Positions 30,775 to 43,381 are shown, numbered from the stretch's first letter. The stretch is 64,000 nucleotides of DNA from Lasiosphaeria ovina (GCA_033439765.1 JAULSN010000008.1:2170001-2234000); one strand, 5' to 3'. A program made the numbers and translations. The notes: a model not told the origin generated them from the sequence alone.

Positions 30775-32017
30775 GCGAGATGGCTGCACAGTTTAATCAG
30801 CTGTCCACTCTCTCTAATCCGTGTATAATTTATATTATTCACGTATGGAAAGTCAAGCGTTGGTAATACCTAAGGGCAATAATAGGGGCCCCAAGAATAG
30901 CTTCGAGAGTCTGAAGTAAATAATTTGGAATTTAAGGCCTTTCGGATCTTGGAAAGTCCACCATCAACAAACATTCGGGGATGAGTTGTAGGTACCTGGT
31001 GAGTTACGCAGGCTCACACATGGTCAACGCCGTGAATATATCTCTTATGTGTAACAATCTCGGAAACACATACCCTAGGTCTCACAATTTGCCTTGCCCT
31101 GTTGATATCCACCTAGCAACCGATCGTTTATTCATTTTAGCTCTAGACTAGTGGCGAACGTTTTAAGCTCCGCCGTGAAATAAGATAGAAAAGCAGAAGC
31201 GGCGCACAACGGTCGCTGAATCCCCCCCCCCGAGGCACCCTGTATATTTCCCCATAAATTACTTTGATCACGCATGAGGGTCTTGGCCGTTTTATGTGGA
31301 GCGAGACAAGCAAGGCGTTCGGGCAGGCTGGGAGGTGTGTGGAAGGTACATAACATGCAGTGAAACTTTGTTTGGGCTGACCACAAGATGCCCCCCGAGT
31401 TGACAGACGGCCACCACACTGGGATGGCTCGCGGTACGGTATTCCCAAGGTCCTCGCAATTGTCTTACATATCGCGATCATAACTAAGAATGCCCCAGCC
31501 TGTTTATTCCTCCTGCGTCACTCCTATCTGCTAAGCTAAATACTACCTTGACAGCCGATAGCCGCCCCGGGAACCCGAGGAGACTGCACGGGGAGAGAAA
31601 AAGAAGAGACAAATTTACCATGCCGCGGCTAGCTTTGCCGAGAATACCACTCGCAGCCCTCCATCCTCGGCTTGGTGATTTCCTAACAAGCCGGTAACAC
31701 GACCTCAGTCAAATCAGACCAGGGGTTCCACAGTCTCAGGTTGTAGAGCCCAAAAAGGCTACTGGCATGGCTAGGACACAAAGAAAACGGAACAGTTGGA
31801 CATGGCGGGGAGAGAGAGAGAGCGGGCGACGGGTGGAACTTGGTAAAAATGAATAAAAAAAACGACAACACCCGCACCAGGTAACCCGAGTTTGTTCTAC
31901 TCATTCTCCTCTCGTCTAGGTTCTGTTCTGTCGAGCCGAGCAGAGTAAAGCAGCGTTCAGCCGCTCGTTTCTGATCGCCTTCTTTGCTCGCCCCCTATCA
32001 ACACAACACAGCCCGCC
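30775..32017. other. spacer, no gene recognised
   Basis: AT-rich 3' flank of the orphan ORF, then sequence with only short frames. A GA-rich run lies at 31808-31823. The last 100 bases look like a normal promoter and leader for the decayed oxidase at 32018. Confidence 0.4.
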
Positions 32018-32479
32018 ATGAAGGTGGCCGCTCTGTCCCTCGGCCTCTTTGCCGCAGGTGCGCTCGCCTCTTCCTAGCCAAGCTGAACACGCTAGGTATG
32101 CGGTTCACCTCGGCCGCCACCGAGTCTACCACCTACTACGACCACTAAAACACGTACTTCGGCCCGCTGCCGACTGGCGCCATCTAGGTCGGCATTGCCC
32201 AGTACGGCGGCCGTCTCGCTCCGCTCTCCACGGTGCAGAATTCGACGACGGCGCTCGCCATCTCTGCCACGGCGCGCAGCATTGCCGAGAAGGGCGTCAC
32301 GTGGATCGGCGCCGACTTCCAGCAGCCGAACTTCCAGAGAGAATTCTTTCGGACTCAACTACCCTGCGCTCTTGGCCATCAAGTCGAAGTACGACCCGGA
32401 CAGCTTCTTTTACGCTACAGAGGCTGTTGGCAGTGAAAGGTGGATTGTCAAGAATGATAGCTGCCTTTGCGGGGTCTAA
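32018..32479 (+). pseudogene. decayed secreted FAD-linked (BBE-type) oxidoreductase
   Basis: Remnant of a secreted berberine-bridge-like FAD oxidase. The start codes for a good signal peptide (MKVAALSLGLFAAGALASS) that then meets a stop. A second frame carries MRFTSAATESTTYYDH, interrupted by TAA, and NTYFGPLPTGAI, interrupted by TAG, then VGIAQYGGRL and EKGVTWIGADFQQPNF. A frameshift near 32345 then leads to YPALLAIKSKYDPDSFFYAT and a GSERW...LCGV tail typical of the BBE domain. Most of the FAD-binding domain is missing, and a deletion also seems to join VTWIG to ADFQQPNF. At least one stop fits a CAG-to-TAG change, compatible with but not proof of RIP. Called from the order of family motifs across frames. 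Confidence 0.8.
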
Positions 32480-33363
32480 AGGTTGCTTCCGACAACGGCT
32501 TTTGAAGAAAGGAACAAACCTGCCCCTGGATTAGTGTGGAAGCACATTTGCTGGGTATTTTACAGTGCATAATGAATAAGTAAATAAGGTAGATACCAAT
32601 CCCTTAGCCGTAATCTTAATTTATTCCCAACCAGAGGTGTAAATGAACCTATCCATACCGTGCTGTATTTTTAGTCAGGTTATTGATACCAAAACCCCTT
32701 AATTTGTCATTTTGAAGTCGTATCGGTCACCGAATCTGCTTTCCCAGAAATAGAAATCGTGCAACACAGGCTGCATGTTTTGTAATACCCGGTGGTTACC
32801 AAGCTACCTATGTCCTACAACACACAGAAAGGCAATAGCTTCATCGCTTTCTAACCCCCCATTTTGTCATGTGCCTAGTAATGCAAGTGCTGCCGGCTTC
32901 TGCCTCCATCAAGTTCACAAGTGCATGGCCTCCATCTAAATATAGCAGCCGTTCTCTTACACCAAAGTGGATATTTATCCCGTAGACGTATCCAAACCCC
33001 GCATTGGAAAGGCTCGACACCACAAGACTCTGGCGAAACCACGTATTTCTAAGCATCGCAAAAAGGAGACTGGATCACCAAGTGCGTATAAGCTAGCTTA
33101 TTAATCCAACCGACGTCGCGTATGCAACCAAGGAACGACAAAAAGTGCGGAAATAAGTAAACACTGCTAGCCTCTCTGCTGGTATTCGGCTTGAGACGCT
33201 GTGGGATTCTATTTCCGTAGCCCCGCGTCTTGATAATTATTTAAAGACCTCACTATCCTCGCTCACGAGTGATAAAAAACTGCGTCACCATTTTCCAACT
33301 CCATCCCTTGACTTGACTTGCAAGACGCACTTCGCAGGAACCAAACCAAAAACACAAACCGAC
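32480..33363. other. AT-rich spacer and promoter of the GST gene
   Basis: AT-rich sequence with no open frame of note after the pseudogene. A TTATTTAAAG element near 33236-33245 lies about 120 bp before the GST start and could be a TATA-like element. Confidence 0.4.
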
Positions 33364-34611
33364 ATGGCCGACGAATCTGATATCCATTTGTACACTTCGC
33401 AGACGCCGAATGGCATCAAGATCTCCATGCTCCTCGAGGAGTTGGGTCTACCATACAAGGTAAGCTACTTTAAGCCCCCTCGTCTACCGCCATGGTCCCC
33501 TGTAGTACGCAGCTAATTCAGGTCGTGAGGGAAAAGGTAACGGCTATCGAGCTCGACAAGCATGCGCAAAAGGTATGTGCCTCGTTTATTTGCGCGTGCA
33601 GACCTCTCCAGTTTTCAGCAAGGTGAAGAGGGCGCGGTGAATGGCTAAGACGATATTAACGTGTTTTGCCGCAATGTGTCAGGAACCTTGGTTTCTGGAG
33701 GTCAACCCCAATGGTCGCATCCCAGCCATCACCGACACCTTTACGGACGGATCTCCGATCCGCATCTTCGAGAGTGGGTCTATCATGCAGTATCTGGTCG
33801 ACCGATATGACCCGGAGCACAAGGTCTCGTACCCTCGGGGGTCGAGAGAGTACTACGAAACGAACAGCTGGGTGTGTATCTTCTCGAACGCAGATACAAA
33901 ATGGGAAAGGCGAACCTTCTAACGGCGAAAAAAACAGCTCTTCTGGCAAATGGGGGGACTCGGTCCCATGCAAGGGTGAGTTGACTGCTGTGACTATCTT
34001 GTCGAGAAGATTCTAACATCTCAAGCGTAGCCAATCGAACCACTTCACGCGTGAGCATTGCTATTATTCTCCAATTACTCGGTGCCGGTGAAGAGAAGTA
34101 GCATGTAAAGCCCCAAGTGAACTGACCACGAGGCATGCTTGACAGGGTACGCCCCCGAAAAGATCCAGTACGGCATCAACCGGTACCAGAATGAGACTCG
34201 CCGCCTGTACGGCGTCCTTGAGAAGCAGCTGAGCACGTCCAAGTCGGGCTATCTCGTGGGCGACCGATGCACCATCGCTGACATATCCTGCTGGGGCTGG
34301 GTTGCTTCTTACCGTGAGTGGTTTCCGTATCATCCCCCCCTCCTGTTTACGGGGTTTCGGTTTTGTCCTTTTCTGACCAAGGATCACACGCACACATAGG
34401 CTGGGCGGGTTTGGACATTGACGAGTTTCCTCATCTCAATAACTGGCTCGAGAGACTGCTGCTTCGCCCTGGAATAGAGAAGGGAAGGCACGTGCCCTAT
34501 CACCACAGCGCCCTCGACCACAAGAACTACACAGAGGAACAACTGGAGAAGGCGGCCGAGCGCAGTAGAGTTTGGGTTCAGGAGACCATGGCAAATGATG
34601 CCAAGAGATGA
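33364..34611 (+). CDS. glutathione S-transferase, Ure2-like class
   Basis: Cytosolic glutathione conjugation or detoxification enzyme of the fungal Ure2p-like class. Seven exons: 33364-33459, 33537-33572, 33683-33871, 33938-33975, 34031-34050, 34146-34313 and 34400-34611, giving 252 aa. The thioredoxin-like N-domain runs through about residue 85, with SQTPNGIKISMLLEELGLPY, VNPNGRIPAI and the glutathione-site ESGSIMQYL. The helical C-domain contains QSNHF, YAPEKIQYGINRYQNETRRL and DRCTIADISCWGWV. Exon 5 is only 20 nt. Intron 1 has two possible acceptors 15 nt apart: CAG at 33521 adds five residues (VVREK), while AAG at 33536 gives the family-like YKVTAIELD. I chose the latter because the CAG is only about five bases from the branch site. 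Confidence 0.9.
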
Positions 34612-35041
34612 TGAGCAGAAGAACGGGTTGGCATTTACGGAGTTAGGGCTGTAGAATATGAAGTAAACTGAGCAATGACATTTTGTGAATCGGGATATTC
34701 AAGCCCAAAGGGACTGGTACGTGGCTACTAGGGGTTTCCGTATGCGTGGAAGGTGCAAGGAATCTCATGAGAACTAAGCCGTGTTAGTCAGTGGAAGGCA
34801 GCGTTGCTTGCCTGTTTGCAGGTGGGCGGGGGAGCAGTGACCAAAGGTCACGTGCGCTTGCACTGACCCACATCCCAAATCGGTTAGGCAGCATCATCCT
34901 TTTTCTCCGAGACCTAACCTTGCATTAGAGGTCCTCGCCTCCACCAACCTAACTCTTTCGCGTCCTCACCTTCCGCCACAGCAAAACAAGATCATTCTCG
35001 TCGGCGCACCAAGCAGAGACGTTCAGCAAAAATCCTCCAAG
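34612..35041. other. GST 3' flank and BBP promoter
   Basis: Short intergenic region. Pyrimidine-rich sequence from about 34890 to the ATG at 35042 is a typical fungal leader. Nothing else seen. Confidence 0.4.
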
Positions 35042-37277
35042 ATGGCTTGGAGAAACCAAGGGATCACTGGATCCAACAACATCCCTCTGGGAAAGGCGCG
35101 TCGCTTTGGTGGCGATTCGGACGGATCCGACAAGGGCGCATTCTCCCCGCCGCCGGCTCCTTCGTCAAATAATGGATTTTCAAATGGAGGAGACCGCGAC
35201 ATGAAGCGTGGTCGCAGTCCCGAGAGTAAGTTCATTCTTTTCCCCTTCCTTCTCTTCTATAAACCTATAGTGCTAACCGCATCCTCAGGAACCGAACACG
35301 ATGGTCCTAAGCCGCGCAAGAAGCGAAATCGTTGGGGCGATGCGACCGAGAACAAGGCCGCTGGCCTGATGGGTCTTCCCACCGCGATTGTTGCCAACAT
35401 GACGAACGAGCAGCTGGAGGCGTACACTCTACATCTGCGAATTGAAGAGATTACGCAAAAGCTGAAAATTGATGATGTCGTCCCTGCCGACGGAGACAGG
35501 TATGTTGTAAACCTTTCCCTCTTTGCTCATCCCAGGTACTGACGTGTGATTCAGATCGCCCTCTCCTGCCCCCCAATACGATAATCACGGACGTCGTATC
35601 AACACGCGTGAATACCGGTATCGCAAGCGACTCGAAGACGAGCGTCACAAGCTAATCGAAAAGGCCGTGAAGACGATCCCCAACTATCATCCGCCCCAGG
35701 ACTACCGGCGTCCAACCAAGACGCAAGAGAAAGTCTATGTGCCAGTCAACGACTATCCAGAGATTAACTTCAGTATGATTGCTAACCCTCTGACCTTTCT
35801 AACAAACCCCCCTCCCTTCTCCCCCTCTCCCCTATTGGTACTCTGCCAGGCTTAAGTCCGCAACCTCCCGTGATGTCTTGCGGGCTCGTCTGGCTGAAAT
35901 CTAACTCAGTCATTGCTCTACTCGATCTGGCCCAATTACTAACACCTAGCTCTTCATTAATAAAGTTGGATTACTTATCGGACCTCGTGGTAACACCCTC
36001 AAAAAGATGGAGTCCGAATCCGGCGCCAAGATTGCCATTCGTGGAAAAGGCTCCGTCAAGGAGGGTAAAGGCCGCTCCGATGCCGCCCACTCGAGCAACC
36101 AAGAAGAAGAATTGCACTGTTTAATCATGGCAGACACCGAGGACAAGGTCAACAAGGCGAAGAAGTTGATCCATAACGTTATTGAAACGGTAACTCATCC
36201 GATTGATCCCCTAACCTTTGAATCCCCCGCTGACAGCTTCAAGGCCGCGTCAATCCCAGAGGGTCAAAATGAACTCAAGCGCAACCAACTCCGCGAGCTC
36301 GCGGCCCTGAACGGTACTTTGCGCGATGATGAGAACCAGGCATGCCAGAACTGTGGTCAGATTGGTCATCGCAAGTACGACTGCCCTGAGAAGCAGAATT
36401 TCACGGCGAACATTATTTGCCGTGTCTGCGGTAACGCAGGGCACATGGCTCGGGACTGTCCAGACAGAAAGGCAGGCGGCAACTGGCGCAATGACGGCCC
36501 CGCTGCTGGCCGCTCTGCTGGACGCATTGGCGCCGGAAACGGAGGCGGTGATGCCGTCGACCGCGAGTACGAGGTGAGAAACATCCCACACCTGTTGATA
36601 CTGGTTGTGCTAACCTCATATTCTAGCAACTTATGCAAGAGCTCGGAGGCACCGGTGCTGCACCTGCTCGCATCGAAGCGGGTCCAGGGTCTTTTGAGGG
36701 TAACGGTAATGGCGGTGGCCAAAGCGATGCTCGACCTTGGGCACGCGGTCCTGCCACTGGACCTACCGGCGGCGCTGCTCCTTGGCGTAGCCGGAACAAT
36801 GATCGGGACAATGACGGTCCTCCAGCTGGTCCGTCCGGTGGACCCGCGCCGTGGGCCAGAGACCGCGAGCGCGACCGTGGTCCTCGCGGAGGTGATAGCC
36901 GCGACGGCGGTGATACTTACTATGGTAGCGGTGGCGGAGGCGGTCACGGTGGCCACAGCAACTATGGTGGAGGTTCTTCTGCACCGGGGACGGCTCCTTG
37001 GCATCATGCCCCTCCCCCTCCTCCGGGAGCCCAACCAGCTTATGGTGCTAGATTTGCAGCTTACGGAAGCTATGGCGCTCCTCCAGGAATGGGCGGACCA
37101 CCGCCTGGATTGCCTCCCCCTCCCCCTCCGGGCCAAGCTCCCCCGGGCCTTCCCGGCGGACTCAATGCGTTGATCCAACAGTACGCCAACGCTATTCCGC
37201 CGCCACCACCTCCCGGAGATTTGCCCCCACCACCGCCCCCGATGGACTTGCCCCCTCCCCCGCCTCCCGGCCTCTAG
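35042..37277 (+). CDS. bbp: branchpoint-bridging protein (SF1/Msl5)
   Basis: Splicing factor that binds the intron branch site and bridges to U2AF during early spliceosome assembly. Exons 35042-35225, 35289-35499, 35555-35772, 35966-36189, 36244-36573 and 36627-37277 give 605 aa. In order: U2AF ligand motif (KKRNRWG), helix hairpin, SPSP phosphosite-like segment, KH-QUA2 ([16 protein letters not shown] from about residue 201, then [10 protein letters not shown]), two CCHC zinc knuckles at about 312-325 ([14 protein letters not shown]) and 339-352 ([14 protein letters not shown]), and a Gly/Arg then poly-Pro tail. Introns 3 and 4 must end at AAG to restore the KH sequence and VIETAASIPEG. Intron 3 has a perfect TACTAAC branch with a TAG seven bases away that is skipped; using it creates a stop. 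Intron 4 (54 nt) is stopless. Confidence 0.95.
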
Positions 37278-38481
37278 GGGCTGTGTGGGTTTTCTAATGT
37301 GGAGTTTTGTATTGGGCTTATTACTGACCGATAGGGTGCTTACTTGATCAGAGGGTACCTACATGATCTGGGAGTGCGCACCTCATCAATTTGGCCAGAC
37401 TCACCTTTTCCACAGCACAATCGAGCGCCGATGATTCATTGTCTATTGGATGCTTAGGCTGTTCCGAAGAGGGGGTGTTTGGCACTAACTGTATGACTAG
37501 GAAACCCTCGGGTTCTCTGTTGCTAGATTTGCTGTATAATTGAAAATGACGTTTTGTGTATTTGGCTGTGCTATGTTGTGAGTTTTGGTTTTTGTAAGGA
37601 TACTCTGCGCGTTGCTCGTGCCCTTCTAGTTGTGAACAAATCTTCGTGTAGAAATCCCGGCTCCCTTTAGTAAATATTTCGGCACTGCCTGAGTTTTGGG
37701 ACAAAGTTTACAAAAGGCGGCTGCAATGCATGTGGTAGGATGCAAAAGGCAAGTCCTTTGGCAGTTTCCATATCAGGCTGTCATTTGAAGTTCTCTGGTA
37801 ATTCTTTTTCGAGTCCAAAGTGGGCCGACGAATGTTCTGAGAGGAGCTTGGGCCACCAACCTCCTGGTCCATGCCAACCTAGAAGCTAGAGCATGCATCC
37901 TGCATGTACAGTACTGTACCGGTATGTCTGCATGAGACGACGACGTCAGCCCGCTCTTGCACTTTCAACCGTCACTGCAAGTCGCTGAGCTGGCAGTCGC
38001 TGCAATTAAGTCAACCCAGGGCTGTAGCGGAAGTGGCAACCCGAGGGTCTTGCAGCGTGGTTTCCCGACTGCCGATTGTTGAATGGGGTCTGGGCTTGGC
38101 TTCTTCGAAATCAGACCAGTTCGTGCCGTAAGCGGGTTCGTTCCGTCTCTTGTCACGACAACTTGCTGCGGCTCGAGAACAGGCAGCCTTCGAGCTCTCC
38201 CCTCCATTCCTAACCTCCCTAGGCCCTTGGGTCCCTCGCCTGATTCTTATGCACTAGTCACAATACTCTTCTGTCACATTTAGCTATAGCTTCGCAATTG
38301 CGGGTGCTTCATTCATGTTCTCGGGGCATTCTCTATCGGGGCATTCTCTACTTTGCTTGTGAGCAGCAGCACCCGCCACGGCGAGGCGCCTCGTTCGCTT
38401 CAAGTTCAGCTCGGTTACCGTCCCGCCTCCATCCCAGCTCCGTCCCATTACACGGCGGTGTCCGAGCTCAGGTAGCCCGAC
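37278..38481. other. spacer between BBP and Pff1
   Basis: No gene recognised; a minus-strand frame at 37348-37704 lacks motifs. A direct 15-bp duplication (TCGGGGCATTCTCTA twice) lies at 38321-38350 within the probable Pff1 promoter or leader. Confidence 0.4.
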
Positions 38482-41400
38482 ATGCTCAATCCCATCTCGT
38501 TCCGGCCCGGCCCGGTAACTTTCTGGACCACGCTCATCTACCTGGCCCTCCTGATTCCCATTGTTATCATCAATGAGGACCCCCCGCAGGCGCCAAGCGA
38601 ATCCCCGTTCCAAGGCGTCAATCTCACCGAGGCTTGGCTCGATCTCACAACCATAACCCGCGGATACCATCCATACAACAGTCACTTCAATGACGAGGTC
38701 CGCAACTTCATTCTCCAGCGGGTCGAGTCTATCTTGGACGGAAATGGCGTGTCTTGGGCAATTAATGGGTTTGTGATGGCTGTTTGCTAGTTTGGTGTCG
38801 TCTTGTCGGGGCTGACCTGGCAATCTTAGTGCCGAATCGGACGACGCAAAGGCGGCAGTCACCGTGTTCAATGACATGACCTCGAACAGCTCTTTTCTTA
38901 TGGGCTCGGGCGCCATCCCTGGTCGTGACACTCCGGCCGTGACGGCGGCCTATTTCGAGGGCCTGAATATTCTTGTCTACATCAGGGGCAAACAGGATGA
39001 TGAGGGCAACTGGTGGAATGCCAATAGCATTCAGCCAGCCCGGCGCAATAAGAAAGGCCTCACGCTGGTCAATGCTCATTACGATTCGTAAGAGCTCTCT
39101 GCCCCGATCTGCAGAGATTCGGTGTCATGTGCTCTAGCAGAAGAAAATTGACTGACTTATCCAAGTGTCTCAACTGGCTTCGGTGCCACGGACGATGGAA
39201 TGGGTGTGGTCACTTGCCTGCAACTTGTCAAGTACTTCACGCAGCCTGGACAACAGCCCGACAGGGGTGTGGTGGTCTTGTTCAACAATGGCGAAGAGGA
39301 TTACCTATATGGTGCCCGGGCCCTTGGACAGAGCCCATTGCTACCATTCATCCACACATTTCTGAACCTCGAGGGTGCCGGCGCGGGAGGCCGAGCAATT
39401 CTATTCCGATCGACTGACCAAGAAGTGACCAACGCTTACTCCAAGTCGTCGGACCCCTTTGGCACAGTAATCGGGTCTGATGCATTCGGGCTCGGCTTCA
39501 TCAAGAGCGGCACCGACTACTCGGTTCTGCATGACATATACGGCCAGCGGGGACTTGACTTGGCATTCTTCAAGCCCCGGGCAAGATATCACACCAACCA
39601 AGATGATGCTAAGCACACGTCCAGAAACAGCCTTTGGCATATGCTGTCGGCTTCCATCCAGACGTCGACCGCCCTTTCCAGCGACACGGGAGACACTTTT
39701 GTCGGCCCCAGACCCGACGGAGCCCGTGGCAAAGTTCCCAACGGCAACCCAAGTGATGGAGTATGGTTTGATATCTTTGGCAAGGGCTTCGTGCTTTTCA
39801 GCTTGCGAGGGATGTTCGCATGGTCGCTTACAGTATTGGTCGCTACTCCGCTGATACTGATTCTACTCACCTACATCCTTCACAAGCTGGACAAGTACTA
39901 CTTCTTCACGGCGAGTGTCAGGACATACGATCAACCTGACTACGAACCTGTGACGGTTGGTGGTTGGAGAGGCTTCTTCCGCTTCCCCTTTGCCCTGGTA
40001 GTGTCGGGTGCTTTGTCGCTTGGCGTGGCACTTTTGATGAGGAAGATAAACCCTCTGATCATCTACCGAGCCCGGTATTCCGTGTAAGTGCTTCTCGTTT
40101 ATCCACAGGCTGCCAGGAACCCTTGCTGACAAAGTGAAAAGTTGGGCCATGTTTGTTTCGCTCTTTTATTTCACTTTCTGGGCCATTATGCGAGGTGCAA
40201 ATTTCGCAAGGCCCAGTGCGCTCCACCGCGGCTATGTCAACATCTGGCTGTTCGTAATCGGTTGGGCAGTTTTAGTTGCCGTCACTGTATCCGAGGACCG
40301 ACAGAGGATTGGAGCAGGATATATATTCGTCTTCCTCCAGTCAGCTGTGTTCCTGACGACTTTCATCACCCTCTGCGAGCTTTTTGCGCTGCCGAAAAAG
40401 ACTGCCTGGGGCCGGCAAGTTCGGGATGATCATGAAACGAGAGACCTCCTCCAAGCCATACCTCGCTCTGAGTGCATGTTACCATCACAACTCCCGGCCA
40501 TACCGCGTCATGAATCGCTGCGCCCTCCGACAGCGAGAGAGTCTACGGCTTCAGCTTCCTCGGCTCCCACGTCAATTCCTGCTGAGCAAGAAGAGGAGGA
40601 CGACGACGAAGCCTCGGACCGAGAGGGGCCGACAGAGAGGACGCCTCTTGTAGGTGGTAATGCCACAAGCGAGCATGTTCGAACGACTTTCGCGACGACC
40701 TATCGTCGATCCATATCGGCCTTGGTGAATGGAGCTCGCAAACTCGAAGATAGCGGCGACACGCCCTTCGAACATGAGCAAGCCTGGTCAGGGAGTCTGC
40801 CTTCATGGGCGTGGTTCTTGCAGTTTCTACTGCTCGGCCCCTTCACAATCATCCTGGTTGGGCAAACTGGATTGTTGCTCACGGATGCCGTTCACCAGAC
40901 TGGGCCAGATGGCAGCAGTCTTTTACTTCCCTACTTGATCGTTTTCGCCTTCACACTCTTGCTTCTTCTTCCTCTGACCCCGTTCATTCATCGCATAACG
41001 CATTATGTGCCCGTTTTCTTGCTCGTTGTATTTGTTGCAACTCTGATATACAACCTCGCCGCCTTTCCCTTTTCTGCCAACAACCGGTACAAGACATACT
41101 TCATACAGCGTATCAATCTGGTTACTGGTGACAACGAGGTGTGCTACACTGGCATTGAGGAGTATGTCCGTCCCATAATTGCCGAGATACCATCAGCGTC
41201 AGGCAAAGACATCAGCTGCGGCCCATCCGTACGGTTGGGACTGGAAAGTTGCTGCTATGACGGATCGGACGTGGCACCAAATCTAAGCGGCGAGCTGCCA
41301 GTCGGTATTCCTCCGGAAACGGGCTACCCGGACCTGGTATCGATCAACGTCACGCGCAATTCGGGAAACAGCGCTCGCATCGAAATCAAGGCCACAAATA

Positions 41401-41825
41401 CCAAGGCGTGCTTCGTCGAGTTCAAGAAGCCGGTGTCCAGCTTTACTGTCGAAGGTGGCTCTGGGTGGGATGATCGCTTCGGTGTGTATCCAGAGGGTGG
41501 CGTGAGCTATATCAGGCTTTGGCACAGATACTGGTCGGATCCATGGATCGTCGATTTTGAGTGGAAGGACGGTGACAGCCGCGCCTCGGTTTCGCTTGAC
41601 TCCGGTAGCCAGGATACGGGAGCCGACTCAAACTTGGTCGCCAACGAAGACTTGAAGCAGAGAGATTCTGGCCTTGACGGAACTGTCATCTGTGTTTGGA
41701 GTGATGCAAATGCCCGCGGCACAATCCCTGCGCTGGACGAGGGCCTGAAGTTTTCCCCGACGTGGTCAGCTGTCACGAAGCTATCCGAGGGCCTGGTTGA
41801 GGGTCGCAAGAGCTTCTTGGTGTGA
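38482..41825 (+). CDS. pff1: vacuolar membrane M28 metalloprotease Pff1
   Basis: Zinc-dependent aminopeptidase-family protease of the vacuolar membrane. Exons 38482-38768, 38830-39087, 39166-40083 and 40142-41825 give 1048 aa, a normal length for the fungal family. An N-terminal membrane helix (about 12-31) precedes a lumenal M28 domain with [15 protein letters not shown] (about 179-193, zinc His and Asp), [11 protein letters not shown] (about 222-232, catalytic/zinc Glu pair) and a later [12 protein letters not shown] segment with the last His. Eight more hydrophobic segments follow, then a lumenal C-terminal domain, the nine-helix layout expected for Pff1. Introns 2 and 3 both end in AAG, each needed to rebuild HYDSVST and YSVWAMF. 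Confidence 0.95.
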
Positions 41826-43381
41826 TCGGGACTCGCCGGCGTTGAGGCTACCTTGAGTGATTTTGTCAGTTGAGATATGCAGGTTGGTTGATGGCCAGCC
41901 TAGGGAGGTTGTAACCCTATGTCGGACTCGTGCTGTTTCGGCCTTCCTTAGTGTATGTAGGTCAATGGTGGAAATTGGCAGGAGAATGTTCATCACGGGG
42001 GTGGTAGAGGGGAGACCACAAACTCAGCTTGTACCTAGTAGCCTTTTTTCTTGGCTTTGTATAGATATTACTTCATCACCCAAGATGAAAACGCACTCGC
42101 ATGGGCTTGAGGTGGCTTTCGGGTTCCTAGTCGGAGCTGATACGACTCCATTAGTAAGGCCCCGCATACAAAAAAAAAACATGTACTATTTCCCAGCTTC
42201 TGGATGGCTGCCTCCGTCTCATGCACGAACAAATTTGTAGCCCGTCGATTTGTGTCACGCTCCTGTGCTGTGTAGAATGCAGTGGCACCGCGGTGTTGTC
42301 CGGCTGTCTGACAGGGCGGCCGTTCCGTCACTGGTTATCTACCCGGCCGGCCCATTAAGGGGCTTTTCCCCTTTGAGTTATCTTAGTTGTCTTGATGTAG
42401 GGGAAGATTATGCCAACGTCAAAAGATGAAATTGAACGATGGAGTCAGGAATTGGGATGCAAAGTCGGCGAAAGAACCAATCAGCCGGGATATAGCCAAC
42501 GGAGACGGGCCCTTGCTCCAGTTCGGTTAATAAGGGGTAGCATCATTACAACATAGGTAGATGCCGACATCCTGGCATGACATATTCTATCTGCCACAAG
42601 GAGGTACGTTACTCTCTGGGTGCCATGGGATGGCAAGAAAGCCACCCACAGCTCAAGTTGTGCTGCAAGGTCCGATTGCCCCGGGTGTTGGGTGGCGCGG
42701 CATAACATGCAGAACAGAGACAAAAAAAGGGGAGGGGGAGGGTTGTTTATTCGTTGTAAGGTGGCATCTACCACTCGACATGGTGTGGTTTTTTTCTCCG
42801 ATTCCCGGATGTCTCTCCTAATAGGTGCTAGGCTGATACATTCGTACCATGTAAAATGCCTAGGTAGAGTCAGGGGAGGGAGTAACTTGCCTGGTGGCGA
42901 CCAACATGATGAGACGAAACCCAGAGATTGTCACAGTCCACGGGGAAATGCTACGGCTATTACGTAGAGTTGAATTGAAAGGGGGATTGGTGCCTTTTAT
43001 CTCAGTAGATTCAATGTAAGAAAGTCCCACGTGCAGGTCTGTGAGGTCAGGATCGTCCGCTCTTTCCGCCTCTTCATCCCCAATAGCGCAGGCGACCCGC
43101 CCTACAGCTTCTGGAGACATCTCTGGCTTTCGCTTCTGGGTACCTGGATATCTAAGGCATTTCGATACGCAACCATACACCGAACTCGATTTACCTATAT
43201 CAACCGCCGCGAGAGGACTTACTCTGCTTTGCTCAAGAGCCGGTCAGTCTCCCTCCCCTCTCCTACAACCCATCACCGCTTTTCCCATAACACTCTCTCT
43301 CCTCATCTATCGCCCCACCACCTAACCTCACGCTGCCACTCCAAGGACAGAGGGGGAAAAAGCCGGCACTCGCAAAAGAAA
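41826..43381. other. spacer and promoter, no gene recognised
   Basis: About 1.5 kb of mixed sequence after Pff1. The forward frame that runs from 43031 into the next gene has no family support before the ATG at 43382. CT-rich sequence from 43240 to 43350 suggests the leader of the secreted-protein gene. Confidence 0.4.
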
